Positions 33,906 to 45,908 of a DNA stretch of 64,000 bases are shown here, one piece after another. This stretch comes from Amblyornis subalaris (lineage: Eukaryota > Chordata > Aves > Passeriformes > Ptilonorhynchidae). Made by a program: the position numbers and the translations under genes. The notes under the pieces were generated by a model. The model did not search any database, was not told where the DNA came from, and saw nothing but the letters and a program-made list of their open reading frames with translations. Where the stretch lies: NCBI GenBank assembly GCA_018881555.1, contig JACAXG010000025.1, forward strand, positions 3,665,899 to 3,729,898. The letters are read 5' to 3'. Position 1 is the first letter of the stretch. Each line of letters opens with the position of its first letter.

Positions 33906-36187
33906 GGCCACGTTTAGAGCTTTTTTTTGCTGCTTGGAAAGGCTAACCCCAGGCCTGTTTGGCATTTGCTCTTGGCCTGAGCCTTCACATGAAGATCCTC
34001 TGTAAATAGACTAATGTTGGTTTCATTTCCACTCTGAAAGCAAGAAGGGATCCTTCTGTTTCACTAATGCTTTCTTCTCCGGCTGTAACAGAGAGGGCTG
34101 GAGTGGGGCAGGAGGGGGGATTTGGCTGGAAACCTCTACACTGGCCAGATTGGAGAGGTTCTGCAGGAACAGGTTGACTTTGTCAAACCGTTTGCCTGAA
34201 AGCAAGGTTTCCCAGGGAAAGGTGCCAGCTCATCTTTCACGTTGAAAGGTCAGAAACCCACTTCCAGCAAATTTGGACATTTTGAGGTTTCACTCAGAGG
34301 TGGAATGAATTATTTTTATTAGAAGTGGGTCTTGCAAAGAGAGGGAATATCTCTTCTTAGACTAACTAGGAGAGTTAGAAAAATAAATCCACTTTCAGGC
34401 TCACTGGCCCTTCTTTGGGTCTGAAACCGGAGTGTGCCATTTTCAGCTGCACACAGGTGGGAAACACTTGTTCTTCACTCACCGTCTCCATGTCAGCTGT
34501 TTAGGCAATTTAGGGAAAGAGCAATCAGCCTCTGGGGGATGAGGGGAAGAGATATTAGTGAAGAGAGAGGGGCCAAGGTAACAGTGTGAGACAGAGAGGC
34601 ACAAGTAGATGAAGCTGTGTATCAAATCCATAGTTTTTATCTTCAGTTTTAGTATCCTTTTTTTTTCCACCTTTTTAATTATTCTTTTGCTCTGCTACAG
34701 TTCTAGAACATTCCTCGGTGTGGGCATCCTGCTCTTTAGCTCCTAATGTACTCTGGGATTGAAGAGCAACAAGTCTGCAGCTCTGGGAGAAGGCAGGAAA
34801 ATGCTGGCATATGAACAGACAGTAGAGNGTATTTTTTCTTCTTTCTCTGAAGGCTAGAGAAGCCTGTTTGGACCCCACAAGAGGTGTTAAAGCAACTAGA
34901 ACTACCATCAGTTTCATCCCAGCTGAAGTTTGCTATTGGTCATTGTGTTAAACGGAACTAGGTGGTACACAGAAATATCCCGACCCTAAATCTTCTCCAT
35001 CCCCAGCCCTTGTATTAACTTCTGTGGGAGTTTGGTGTCAGGGCAAAGATGAATTTAGCCCTGTTGTAACATCACTTGAACAATTTATGTGACAAAGTGA
35101 AAAAGAACTGTTCACTTGGATGGCTTAGTTCTGCAGCTGATGGTGCACAGAGGAAAAGGGTATTTCTATTTGAACAGAGCGGCAGCTGAATACCTGGCAA
35201 GAGCAGGAAAAGAAAGACCCTCTTTGCTGCCATGTGTTTGGGTCCCCAGGCAATTCTGGACACTGTGCTCCCTCCTGAATCCTCAAGAGTAGACGGGCTA
35301 ATGCAGTCACTAGATCTCTGCTTATTTTATTGAGAGAACTCATGAGAACAAATCATGGATTACAAACCTGTTCTCGGCATTTTTACAGGTGTGTGGGCAG
35401 CTGAGGACATGACAAAGCAGGAAGGAATGGTGCATGGTTGTGGGAGACCAGATTCCAAATAGGAGGGTCAGTCTGGGGAAGCTTAAAGAGGTTGCTTGGA
35501 TTTTTTCACATTATATACACTTCCCATGAGAAGTTTTTTTGACACTGTATGCTGTGGATGCCAGAAGCAGGAAGAAGATGATGCACTGAGGCTGGTGCCT
35601 GTTAAACACCAAGGTCTACAGGGCAGCCTTCTCAGCTAGTTCTTTAAGGAACTCATTTATAGGAACTGGGAGGTCCCAGCTAGAGAATGGTTAGCACTCT
35701 AACTTTCTTATATTCTTTCCTCAGGCAATTTGCCACTGACCAGAGCCTCCTCAGCTGGGTGGACATTTGACAAAATGCTTGGGCACTAACCGGCTTGCCA
35801 CCAGCACATGCAAATGGGGAAGCAAAATGACTGTCAGTGGGTTGCACTCAGCCAAGGGGATACTTTTCTGCAGTGTTCTTTCAGGAACAAAATCTTCAAA
35901 ATGAGAACTAAAACACTAGGGAAACTCAAGCTGGACTCCTCTACTGCTGTCTGACCCCAATGAGCTCACAGTAGAGAGATTTTACTACTGAGAACGGGAG
36001 ACAGTGAGTGACAGGTCTCACAAAGAGCAGTTTGAAATTCTCTCCTAGGGAATAAATATCATGTTTACCAGAGCTGTCAGCACCCAATGCCCAGCTTTGC
36101 ACACCTGCAGATGACTTCCTCCTGAATTTGATTCCCGTCCCTCTCTCCTTCTTTAGATGAGCAAGGTAGGAAGGGTGTAATTTACTG
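33906..36187. other. No gene seen
   Basis: Ordinary non-coding DNA without identifiable repeats; one N at 34827. Confidence 0.55.
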
Positions 36188-36220
36188 TATTTATTTATTT
36201 ATTTATTTATCTATTTATTT
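36188..36220 (+). repeat. (TTTA)n microsatellite
   Basis: About eight TTTA/ATTT units with a single interruption (atctattt) near 36209-36214. Confidence 0.9.
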
Positions 36221-36244
36221 GGCTTACTGCACGTAAATCAATTC

Positions 36245-36545
36245 CTCCTTTGCCGTCCTGGCAGGGTTTCAGTGAGCGGGAAGATGCGTGGGAGCGGAGG
36301 CTCCTGAATGGTTGCACACAACTCCCTGCCTCTTTATTGGCACGGAAAAACGGTTTCCCAGCACTGGGTTTCCATATTGCTCTGCTGGAAGAAACAGAGC
36401 CGGGCATGCTCTCTCTAGGCCTGATCTTATCTAAAATCGCTCCCATCGCTGTATTGCGTAGATACGGGATGGCTGTGGAGAGCCCTATTTTGGCAGTCTT
36501 CAGCAAGCTGTATGGGAGCTCTGATTTTCACATACCCTGCAGCAC
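36245..36545. promoter_or_regulatory. Candidate conserved element or exon; CpG-retaining
   Basis: CpG is clearly denser than in neighbouring DNA (gagcgggaagatgcgtgggagcgg, gcacggaaaaacgg, agccggg, aaatcgctcccatcgc, attgcgtagatacggg). A plus-strand frame runs open from 36250 to 36582. Its start has no strong acceptor and no domain is visible; a minus-strand frame is also open. CpG retention suggests constraint, so a conserved non-coding element or an unrecognised exon are both possible. Confidence 0.28.
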
Positions 36546-39500
36546 CTTTTGTCTCCTTCACATCTATTTTTCCTCCCTTTGATCCAAGAGAGACAGAGCT
36601 TCTTCCTTTATTCCCTTGCTAGGTTTCAGGCCCTGAAGGATTTACGATCATCAAGTCATGATCATACAGAATTTGATTCAAAGTCAGAGACTTCTTCTTC
36701 TTCTATCTGCCCTCTCCAGTAAATGAGTTTCCAACCTGAACCTGACCCAGGAGAGGAAAAGTGACGCAATCAGTATGAGGGCAGAATCTGAAACTGCCTG
36801 GTAGGGAAGAAGATAATTTGTGTATGAACAACCTATTGGCATCTAACCCCAACATGCAATTAACCACCAGTGGTCCTCATGGTGGACCAGAGCCACAGAG
36901 TCTGGACTCAGAGCTGTATCAGAACTCACCTCTGCCTTCACCAAAGTGAAACCATTGTTATTTCTAAATCTGAACCCCCACTGGCAACAGGCCTGTGTCA
37001 ATTTTGCAGCAGTGTTCAACCTGGGAAACCTTTATCCAGAGCCTTATACTTCTTTCTTTGAGATCAAGCAATTCAGATGCATCAGTTATGAATGGATTTA
37101 CCCTGCTCACTTTTGTCTCTGCATGTCAAGAGGCAGGTGCCAGCAGCATCAGTCAGGAAAGCCACCAGTCTGGGAGAGACAGAGAAGTGGCAAAAAGCTG
37201 CCTGGGATACATGTTCTTTGTATGTGTGCTCCTTTTGTTCTTCCCTTCACNTAGATTTTTTCTGTTCCTTCAGCAGTTTCCTGCTGTCTCTGCCTGCCTT
37301 CCTCACCCTCAAGCTTCATCACTGCACCACTGGTTTAGTGACCCAGAGTGGAACCCACAGGGCACACACCAGCAGGGCTTTCAGATCAGCTGGAGGGAGC
37401 ATGGCAGGATTTTCCCCAGATCCTTCTACACACTGCTTGAGACCAGCTGAGCAGCAGAGCAGAGCTGTAGCATCCAGCAAGGCAGTGCTGGCGCAGCCAG
37501 GCAATCTCTGGTCATTTCTGAATAAGGGTCTTGTGGCTTAGCTGAGGCAATGACAGGTTTCAGCCATGATCCTGCCCCTTCCTAGCAAGCCTACCTTCTG
37601 AATAGCAAATTGGCAGATACGCCAGGTTGGCTGGACCCCAGGCCTTCCTGGATCCCTTCCCTGACTTCTCATCATGCATGTTTTAAATTACTGTTTAAAT
37701 CAAAGATGTCAGTGATTCAGGCCAAAGGGCTTTGCTGAGAGGTAATCTCATACTTTTTCTCTGGCATCCTTCCTTGTGCTGATCCCAGCATTGAAGGCTT
37801 GGGGATCANGAGGGGGCTGGAGGGGGCTGGAGAGGCTGTCTTTCCATGCTGCACAGAGCACAGCCCACTTTTTCAGAGGACCAAAACATTTTGTCTAACA
37901 TTTCTTGCTATAGGAAGGACATGAGACAAACATTGCGTGCCAGATCTTTCCTGGTTTTTGACACTTTGCAAGTTGTAGTTTTTAGGCTTGTTTGTTTTNT
38001 TTTTTGTTTGTTTGTTCTTTTCCAAAAGGGTTCCAGGGGTTTGGGTTCAGGGCAGGGTGTATGCAAATGTGCGGGTGGTGTATGGACTATGAGAGCAAAT
38101 TTAGTTTTGAAGTATTCGGCTTCAGTGACCCAGCTGCTCTGTTGTTCCTCTCCCTGGGAATAAGGTCACCTCCTGGTGCTGCAGATGCACCCATGCCCCA
38201 CCAGCAGTCTCGATGTGAGCTGAGCGATACTTTCAAACCCATTGCAGACTAGAAGGAGCCTTTTAGAGGACCGCCCAGCTCCTCTAAACTTGGACTATAG
38301 AACCTCAAAACGAGGGAGAAGGAATCTAATATCTGCTGCCAAACTTTGCAGGAGAGGGGAAACTCCCTTCTAAGCATAGTGGATATTAATGTGTACTCCC
38401 TCCCCTATGACAGCATATCCCACTAGGGACACTACCTATACCACTGGCTATATCTGAATGCAGAGGAATAGCCTCTCCTGTTTTGGAAGGTATTTCAGTA
38501 ATTATCTGCAGTACTGAATTCCCTAGATTGGACAGAAAGGGAAATGTATTTCCTTCTCTGTCACCTTTAACTGCATTGCACCTCCCCTTCATTTCTCATC
38601 CACATCAATGCTAATGGGACACCCCCGGTGGGATGCCTGGCACAGTGAATTGGTATTACATTCTGCTCCAGGTTCAAGCAGGGGCTAGCTGAGTACAATT
38701 TGGGGGAGGGGAGCGTAGGGTGTTAATCAAGCCATACATTTGCCTTTAGCTTATGGATTAATTTAAAGTGTACAAATCAACACTTGCTTTGACACAGCTC
38801 TGCCTCATCTTGAGCTTTGACCCAGTTCGCTATGGGGGCTTATTTCTGCTTTACCCTACACTCAAGCTCCTTCTCTTGTCTCTCCCTTCTCGCATGTCTC
38901 TCTATCTCAGCCTCTTCTGTTCTGCTGGAATTTTGTTAGACTTAAGAGTCCTTTTTATAAAAGCCCAGTAAAATATGATCATGGCTTTATAAAGTGCACG
39001 AATATGAAAAAGTCAAAGCCATAAATGCATGTCCATCTGAAAAAACTCAGCACACAGACTAATACTCTCCAGCATGAGTGAAGCTCCTGGAGTTAGTCTG
39101 CGGGGCACAAACCACTTTTATTTCCACCCCTGGCAAAATCTTCAATCTCAGCATCTCAGTAGCAACCTCTGAATCCCTTCTGTAGGGAATGTTTCTCCCA
39201 ACCCCCAACTTGGCTGTAACACAGCAGTCTTACTGTCCAGATTTCTATCCTCACCAGTCCCTGCCAGGGATTTGTGTCCAGATCAATCTTTTCTTGCACT
39301 GTTTTTTTTCTGTCCTAAGGCCTGAACAGCTGCATCTCATTCTGAGGAGCAGAAAAGTCCCCAGTGGGTGGGAAGGATGTCTCCTCATTGTGATCTAACC
39401 TACGGTTGTCTTTTGACACCTGATTGCTTCTCTTCCACTTTCTAAATGCTGAATCCCAATGGATCTAGCCCTGTACCGGCAGTCATGTCCTGTTCTTGCA

Positions 39501-40024
39501 CTCTTTTACAGACTGGACAACACTAACTTAAAATTTATAATCCAGCATTAAAAAAATTTAAAAGAAGTGAGTATAGATATGTCAGTATAGTTCTCAGTTG
39601 GTTCCTTAATACTTTTTTATATTAAAAAAATTATATAAATGCTGTCATGCATTTGTCTCATATCTGTTTTCAGTGGTCAGCCAGTGCTTTCTGTGGCATC
39701 CTAGAAACTTTCATGGTAATATTCTGGTAAACATCAACACCACTCTGGTTCTATGACATTTCTGTGGATAGATATCGTTCAAGGTTTCTTGCAAGTCTGA
39801 TTTTTAATGACATCTACTCAGACACGCATCTGAGACATCACCAATATTAAAAAACAATCCAGGATTCTCTCTTTCAGCTGGAAGTGCAATGGGAGGGGAT
39901 GTTTATGTCACAGGGATATCTGCCTTTCCTGAATTTATAAATCATTTACTCCCATCAAAAATTAAATCACAGCCACCCCCATTCTCCAACAAAGGTTTAG
40001 TAACAAAGCACTGCTAGACAGATG
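36546..40024. other. No gene seen
   Basis: Non-coding sequence. The frames at 36995-37541 overlap in three phases and lack splice support. A short doubled word (agggggctgg) lies at about 37811-37830. 39520-39640 is very AT-rich. Confidence 0.55.
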
Positions 40025-40050
40025 TAGTAATAGGATAAATCCTATTACTA
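40025..40050. repeat. Perfect 12-bp inverted repeat (26-bp palindrome)
   Basis: The left arm TAGTAATAGGAT and the right arm ATCCTATTACTA are exact reverse complements with a two-base AA spacer. The following aggatttatc (40051-40060) is also inverted relative to ggataaatcc inside the palindrome, giving a second, competing hairpin. It is too short for a microRNA precursor. It could form a small cruciform or be a footprint of an excised or rearranged segment. Confidence 0.9.
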
Positions 40051-42637
40051 AGGATTTATCTGTGTATCGAAACAGGCATTACCCATCATTCTCTGGAATC
40101 TATTAAAATTAAGCATTAGATTCAACTTGACATAACTTTTGAAGATTTCAAGTTTGGAGCCAGAGAGCTAAGCAAAGCTAAAGCACAAAGCCCAAACACT
40201 TCCCAGTTTGAGAGAAGGCTGGAAAGAGGTAGGAACCCACAGTCACAGACGATCTTTAATCAATTCGTCCTAGGTAAGGACATTCTCTCCTTTGTGAAGT
40301 AGACTCCGAGGGACTTGGGAGGCCAATTCAAGTTTATCCACTATTTTTCTAACTTAGTCTACAGTGTTTCTGAGATCAGGTTGTTGGTACTTTCTTNTCT
40401 CAAGAGCTAGGGAATCCATGCAAAGACCCCCCAGAACTTGCATTTAGAAGGGAAGGGCCTGATGTCAGTTTTATGCTGAGAAGAAAGCCAGAGTACCATA
40501 CAAATACAAAGATGGTGAGAAAATGTTGCTTTTTAGATCTGACTCCTGACTGAAGCACCAAGACAACAGGGGGATTTTGTTCCTTTGCCTTGTCTTTTGT
40601 CCTATCGGTGTTTCTCAGTTTCTTGGAATAGGCAGTTCTAATATTTGAATAGCAGTATAGACTCCCCATTTAGTTCCTGTCATCTCGACTGGGTTGGCCA
40701 TTTAAAACCAATGGGCAAAGGGCAACATGCTCCATTTCTCTTCCTCTGGAGTATCCGTTCCCTGAGAGGAGAGAGCTGGCCAAGAGAAAACCATGGACAC
40801 TCTGAGTAGGTTAGAACTTTATTTCCAGGGTTCACAGCAATTTAGTCAGCTGCACTGTGAACTCTGTCTGGGAGGAGATCCCTGGAGAAATGTCTTTATA
40901 CACAGAATATCAATGTCTACAGTTTCTGCCTGACAACCTTTTTCCTGGATGATCAGGTACCTTCCGTTCCTTGTGNCATCAATCTTTGGACCCTTTCCAT
41001 ATTTCTTCCTCTAACAAAAGAAATTCACTAATGATATTATTAACTAAAGAAATCAGAGATGATAATTAATGAAAGACTAGAAATTAAATCTGTGTGAGGC
41101 AGGGGCAATCTTCATGTAATGAAGGTCTAAGGGATGACCAACTCCACAGTCCACAGGTGACCTCAGAGCTTCTGCNCCAACTTTTCTCTGAAATAACCGA
41201 CTTGAAAACTACACTACATTAGCAGGGGTTAGTCCCTATTTTAAGGTGCTTCCTTTCCCTTCAAAAACACAAACACTGCACACCTTCATAACTTGATGAG
41301 TTGAGTCTGTGGAGGAGAAGTCCAGGTTTTATTTTGTACCACCTCTATTTGAAGGGTTCAGCCATGGGTTAACCTCCGTGCCCTGTAACATTTCAGAGCA
41401 ATCAGGGAAGACAGACAGATGGAAACACCGGGGGATGGAGGGAAGCTGATTTATATGCAGCTGAAACACAGCCGTGGGGCTGCTGCCAAGCCATATAGAT
41501 GTGGTGGCAACACAAACAGAGACACGCAGAACAGCCTGTGCAAATATAAACACTGCCACACGTGACGAGGGTTCACCAAGTTCATGCAAACACCAGGGAA
41601 GGAAAAGAAAAAAGATACTTAACTGGGGAGGCAAGTGTAAAGATTATGTCAGGCACAGGAGCTCTGTTAAACAAGAAAACAAAAAGAAAGTGCCTCTTCT
41701 CTTATTCTAAAGAAAATCACGCTTAGATGACAGGAATTTGCAACAGATTTAAAGGACACAGGCCCATCTTCTTGTGTCATCAAGAGATATTCTTAACATT
41801 CCTGTCCAGAGCAGTTGTTATCAGTGATCAGTTTTCCTCTCCTGTCTAGATCTGGTGCTGGTAGTTCTTTAAATCATATGTCTCAGATCGATCATTATGT
41901 TTGTTGCTCTGTCACTTCAGGATTGTTTCCAAATGTCGGAGGCTCATTACCAAAAGCTGGCCTGGCACTGGCCACTCCAGTGAACTGGCATTTCTTCTCC
42001 AGCTTTCCCACGTAAATCTACACCAAATTCAGCAGAGACTAGAAGTCATCATCCTGCTACAACGGGCCTGCATGGAACAAATTTGTGGAGCTGAGTATAG
42101 TCCCTAGAGGTTATGAATTGCAGGGTAGAAACCACTGAAGTAATTATTGCTGACTGCTATCCTAGGACAGAAAGGACACGGAAACTAAACACTCAGCCAT
42201 AGCTGAGGATGTCTCCTCCACCACCACGAAGTCCTCCTGGCCACACATGTAATAACAAACCCCTATTCTTGCTTTGGAGTATCATGTTGCAGAGATGCCA
42301 GTGCAGCATNTTTTAGAGGCACCAAACTGCAGAAAATATTGTATTCTAGACAGTATGTTTTCCAGGATAGTATGTCTTTCTTTCACAGAAAAAGCAATTC
42401 CAGCACTTCTTCTACTGCACATACCCCCTCTTTTCATATCCCGATGTCCCTCTAACGCCTGCCTCTTTGCTGCCATCCTTTGGCAGCCTCCAGGTAGAAA
42501 AAGGGCAGAGAGTCACTGACTGCCATCTGTGAAACCTTCAAATATCCCCATCAAAAGCTAAGCACTCAACAAACAAAGCTGTGGTGTCTTACCAAGGGCC
42601 CAAAGGGACACCGCAATTTCCTCTGGGCTGANAGATT
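40051..42637. other. No gene seen
   Basis: Non-coding sequence. 41460-41600 keeps a few CpGs (cagccgtggggc, gacacgcag, cacacgtgacgagg) but no clear element. Single Ns occur at about 40397, 40978, 41176, 42310 and 42632. Confidence 0.5.
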
Positions 42638-42730
42638 AGATGGTTAGAGTGCAGGACTGCAAGCCAGAAGGCTCCCATCCAAGCCCAGCCACTGACTCAA
42701 AGTCCATAACCACCTACAGGCCTTTGCCAA
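42638..42730 (+). mobile_element. tRNA-derived SINE fragment of MIR type
   Basis: The order matches the plus-strand head of MIR-type SINEs: tggttagagtgcaggactgc, aagccag, ctcccatccaagcccagcc, actgactcaaagtc. The consensus reads tagtggttaagagcacggactctggagccag.. then gaatcccggctctgccact. The B-box-like gttcgaatcc is degraded, so this is not a functional tRNA gene. Confidence 0.5.
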
Positions 42731-43016
42731 ATACAGCTGTAAGCAGAAANTTATATCCATGAGACTGATGAGACACAGTGTCCTCTTGTTTATTGCTGTC
42801 CATAATATTTACCTGAACAGACCACACTGGTTAGTTGAAATTGGTTGAGATATCCTTGAACAAGGGGCCTTGCCATCGTACCCACAGCTGCAGAGACACT
42901 CTTGGCTGTTGGCACATCCTCTGTCCACCCACAGAAGTCAGCTCCACTGATGCCGAGAATATTCCAGCCTTTTACAGTGTCAGCCTTGCCCTCTTCATGG
43001 AGTGAATCTCCCCTGT

Positions 43017-43039
43017 AAAAAAAAAAAAAAAAAAAAAAA
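43017..43039 (+). repeat. Poly-A run (23 A)
   Basis: Uninterrupted A tract after cccctgt. No retrocopy is recognisable to its left, so it is listed as a simple repeat. Confidence 0.85.
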
Positions 43040-43969
43040 GAGATTATGAAGCTGAAGTTCCACCTATTTTGTATCCTGCAGTTTCTCGTTTCAATGGAAT
43101 GTTTATATCCATATGGGGTTAGTTGGATACTCACCATTTGCATTCTCTTTTCCAGATGGATGAGGCTGCACTGGAATCTCTCATGTGCTAATCAACCCAC
43201 CTGCAAGAATATATAAACACATGCTATTTCAAGCTCTCAATCTATCATGGTGCTTTCCTTCAGACCCTTACTTTCTTGATAGTTTTCCTTTTTCTTCAGT
43301 GTCTTAATCTCTCCAAGCCTTTCCCAACAGTTGTAAGGCACTGTTGTTACCTCATCTACTAGATGACTCTGCCTTTTGCTCTCCAGACAGATTGGAAATG
43401 GAAATGAAGAGACTATTGCTTTTTGCATCATATTTTTGATAAGGAGATGGAGTGAAATCTAAAATATAGCAGCATGAAAGTCATTTGTCTTTTCAAAAAT
43501 GCATCAAAATGTTTCCACATCTGTTTACATTCTCCAGTTCTACATCTCATCTCCGTAGGGATTGAACAACTGTGTTTGGTCTCGCATTGAAGTCTGGATA
43601 TTTGTTCTGACTCCTTGTGAAGGCTGTACAACCCAAAGCACAGTCCTTTTGGATGCATCCCCATTCCAGCAAGATCACATATCACTTTTTTTTTTTTTGC
43701 ATTTATGAAGTGCTCTCCATAGTGTGAAGAAGGCTCAGTTGACAGCCCTGGAAATGGAGATTCTCTGCTTAGACATAGCAAATGCAATATATGCATCACC
43801 ACTCCACCCTGGAAATGAGACTTCATCTTGGAACCTCAGCAAAAAGCAGCAAATTAAGTTCACTCTCCATGACCAAAAGTTAGCTCTTCTGCTGTTGCAA
43901 TAAATAAAAGTGAAAGTTTTGAAGAAAAGGCAGATCTGGGCAAGTCTTGCTTACCCTCTTTGGATTATA

Positions 43970-44300
43970 TCATAGAATCAGATCATTTAGGTTAGAAAAG
44001 ACCTTTAGATCCCTGCTACCTCCTGTGCAAAGACCCTCTTACCCCTTTGGAACAGGTGTACCCTGGGTGTTGCCATCAGGCCTGATGTCATGTAAACCAA
44101 CCCATGATCAAAAACCCCAAAATTCTGCTGGTGACACCAGGCTCTGAGCCAGGTATTGATCTGCTGGCTCTCCCTGTTTCTTCTCTCATCATTCTCTGCA
44201 ACTGGAAGGATAAAGAAGAACACTAGTTGTGCTCCTGATCTCTTAACCAGTCATCCGAAGATTCTGAAGTCTCTCTTGATATCATCTGTTCTTCCTGTTC
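43970..44300 (-). mobile_element. CR1 3' end joined to an unnamed repeat-like stretch
   Basis: 43970-44015 reads tcatagaatca.. tttaggttagaaaagacc, the reverse-complemented CR1 tail. After about 44015 the sequence no longer follows CR1. The stretch 44090-44290 (words such as gtgacaccaggctctgagcc, gatctgctggctctcc, caactggaaggataaag) has the texture of an avian dispersed repeat, but I cannot name it. Confidence applies to the CR1 tail; the rest is inference. Confidence 0.6.
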
Positions 44301-45780
44301 CATTAACAATCAGTTCCAAACACTCACATTTCACCAACTTTCCCCGGTTCCAGACAGAAACCCTGCCAGCTATGAATCAGATTTGCTTCCAAACCAATCA
44401 CCAGCATCAACCTCAGGGCANGCAGCACTTTGAAGATCTGAAAGGTTGATATGAATCCATATTTCTCTTGGTTTTCTTGTGCATACTACTCAGTTCTTGC
44501 CATTCCCCAGCTCAGCTGGAATTCACAGCCAAGCCAAGACTGCCAGGATGCACTGGATACATGGGAGAGCCAGCAGCACCCAGCAGTCAGGCAGCAATCA
44601 TGGTCTCAAATTAATAAAGTTTTAAAAAAAAGAGTAAAAAATAAATTATGAAAGAGGATCAATTGCTATATAAAACTTTTTTATGTTTTCAGACATCTCC
44701 TTTCATATTTTGCTCCCACATCCATTGAAGGAGTCCACTATGAATACATAAATTTTCAATGTTATCTTCCTTGAAATCTATCTTTAAAGCTTCCCTTCTT
44801 TCTAACATGGAAAGCAGTCTCGGAACTTGTCAGATCTCTGAAATCCTGAGACACCTGATCATTACATCTCATAGTTCTCATTGTTCAGTATCTCTTCTCT
44901 TTAAGAGGGTTATCTGTTTGCTTATGAAGTTTATTTAATAATCTAATGTTGGCTTATGAATGAACTTCATGAACACCAATGAGTATAAATAAACCCGTCC
45001 ATTTTAAACGTGATGCATTTATCCTCTGGCTCACTTTCAAAGACAGAAAATCCATTCTGTGGAAAAGCTAAGGCTGGGAAAATGTCCTTTACAGAATAAA
45101 GTGGGGCAGATCAGACTGGGAAACAGTTACAAGTGATGCCCTCTTTCCTGGAAGGTGCCTTTAAAAGGCACTAGTGTTAGCACTGACCCTAGAGTTCGCT
45201 AAAAGGAGGCCTTTGATTGCCCACATCACCTTTCTTTTTAGTAGATTTGTGTCATACATAAAGTGTGAAATAAATGAAATCTGAAGGAGGACTCCAAGCT
45301 GTCCTCCTCCTGCTGTATAACTTCTAAAACCCATTGGATCTACTTCTCTCTCCCTCCCAGAATCATTGTTTCAGTAATCAGAAAAGAGTGAGGGTGGTTG
45401 TGTGGTATTTACAGCTGTCAGTGATTTCACGAGCTGTTGTAAACATCCCTGCCACTTAAAGAGTGTTGAGAAGCGTGTGGAGAATATATACATAATATAT
45501 ACATAACATATAGAAAGTGTGTTGAGAATATATTGACTGTATACTGTCACGGTCAGTGTCATTTTAGTAGAAATGAAATCGTGTTTAAGACTCCATGGCT
45601 GACTGTGATAGATTGGTTTCCATCACAAAAACTGAAATGCTTTAATGATAACACGTCTTATGAGTCTAGCTGTTAGCCTTGGGGGTGTCATCACACTGTA
45701 ACTTTCCAGTTCTTTCCCTCTGGGATGAATTGAAGGTGGCTGGACCACTAATGTATTACAAAGACAGGTGCAGGAGCAGA
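44301..45780. other. No gene seen; small AT-rich tandem duplication near 45.5 kb
   Basis: Non-coding. Two similar words (tgagaagcgtgtggagaata near 45468 and agaaagtgtgttgagaata near 45512) lie about 43 bases apart around a (TATACATA) run, indicating a local duplication. 44920-45045 is AT-rich with homeodomain-like sites. Confidence 0.5.
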
Positions 45781-45908
45781 AGGAAGGGAGGAAGGGAGGA
45801 AGGGAGGAAGGGAGGAAGGAAGGAAGGGAGGAAGGGAGGAAGGGAGGAAGGAAGGAAGGAAGGAAGGAAGGAAGGAAGGAAGGAAGGAAGGAAGGAAGGA
45901 AGGGAGGA
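45781..45908 (+). repeat. Pure-purine (GGGAGGAA)n/(GGAA)n tandem repeat
   Basis: About 128 bases are purine only on the plus strand. The first half has an 8-base period (AAGGGAGG) and the second half a 4-base period (GGAA). Four GGG runs at 45786-45788, 45794-45796, 45802-45804 and 45810-45812, each separated by five bases, satisfy the usual G-quadruplex pattern. The purine/pyrimidine asymmetry could also support triplex DNA. GGAA tandem repeats can act as ETS-factor binding arrays. The reading frames across it are artefacts of the repeat. Confidence 0.95.

Noticed and set aside
42638..42730. Functional tRNA gene
   Set aside because: A-box-like and B-box-like parts are degraded and no cloverleaf can be drawn; a SINE head explains it.
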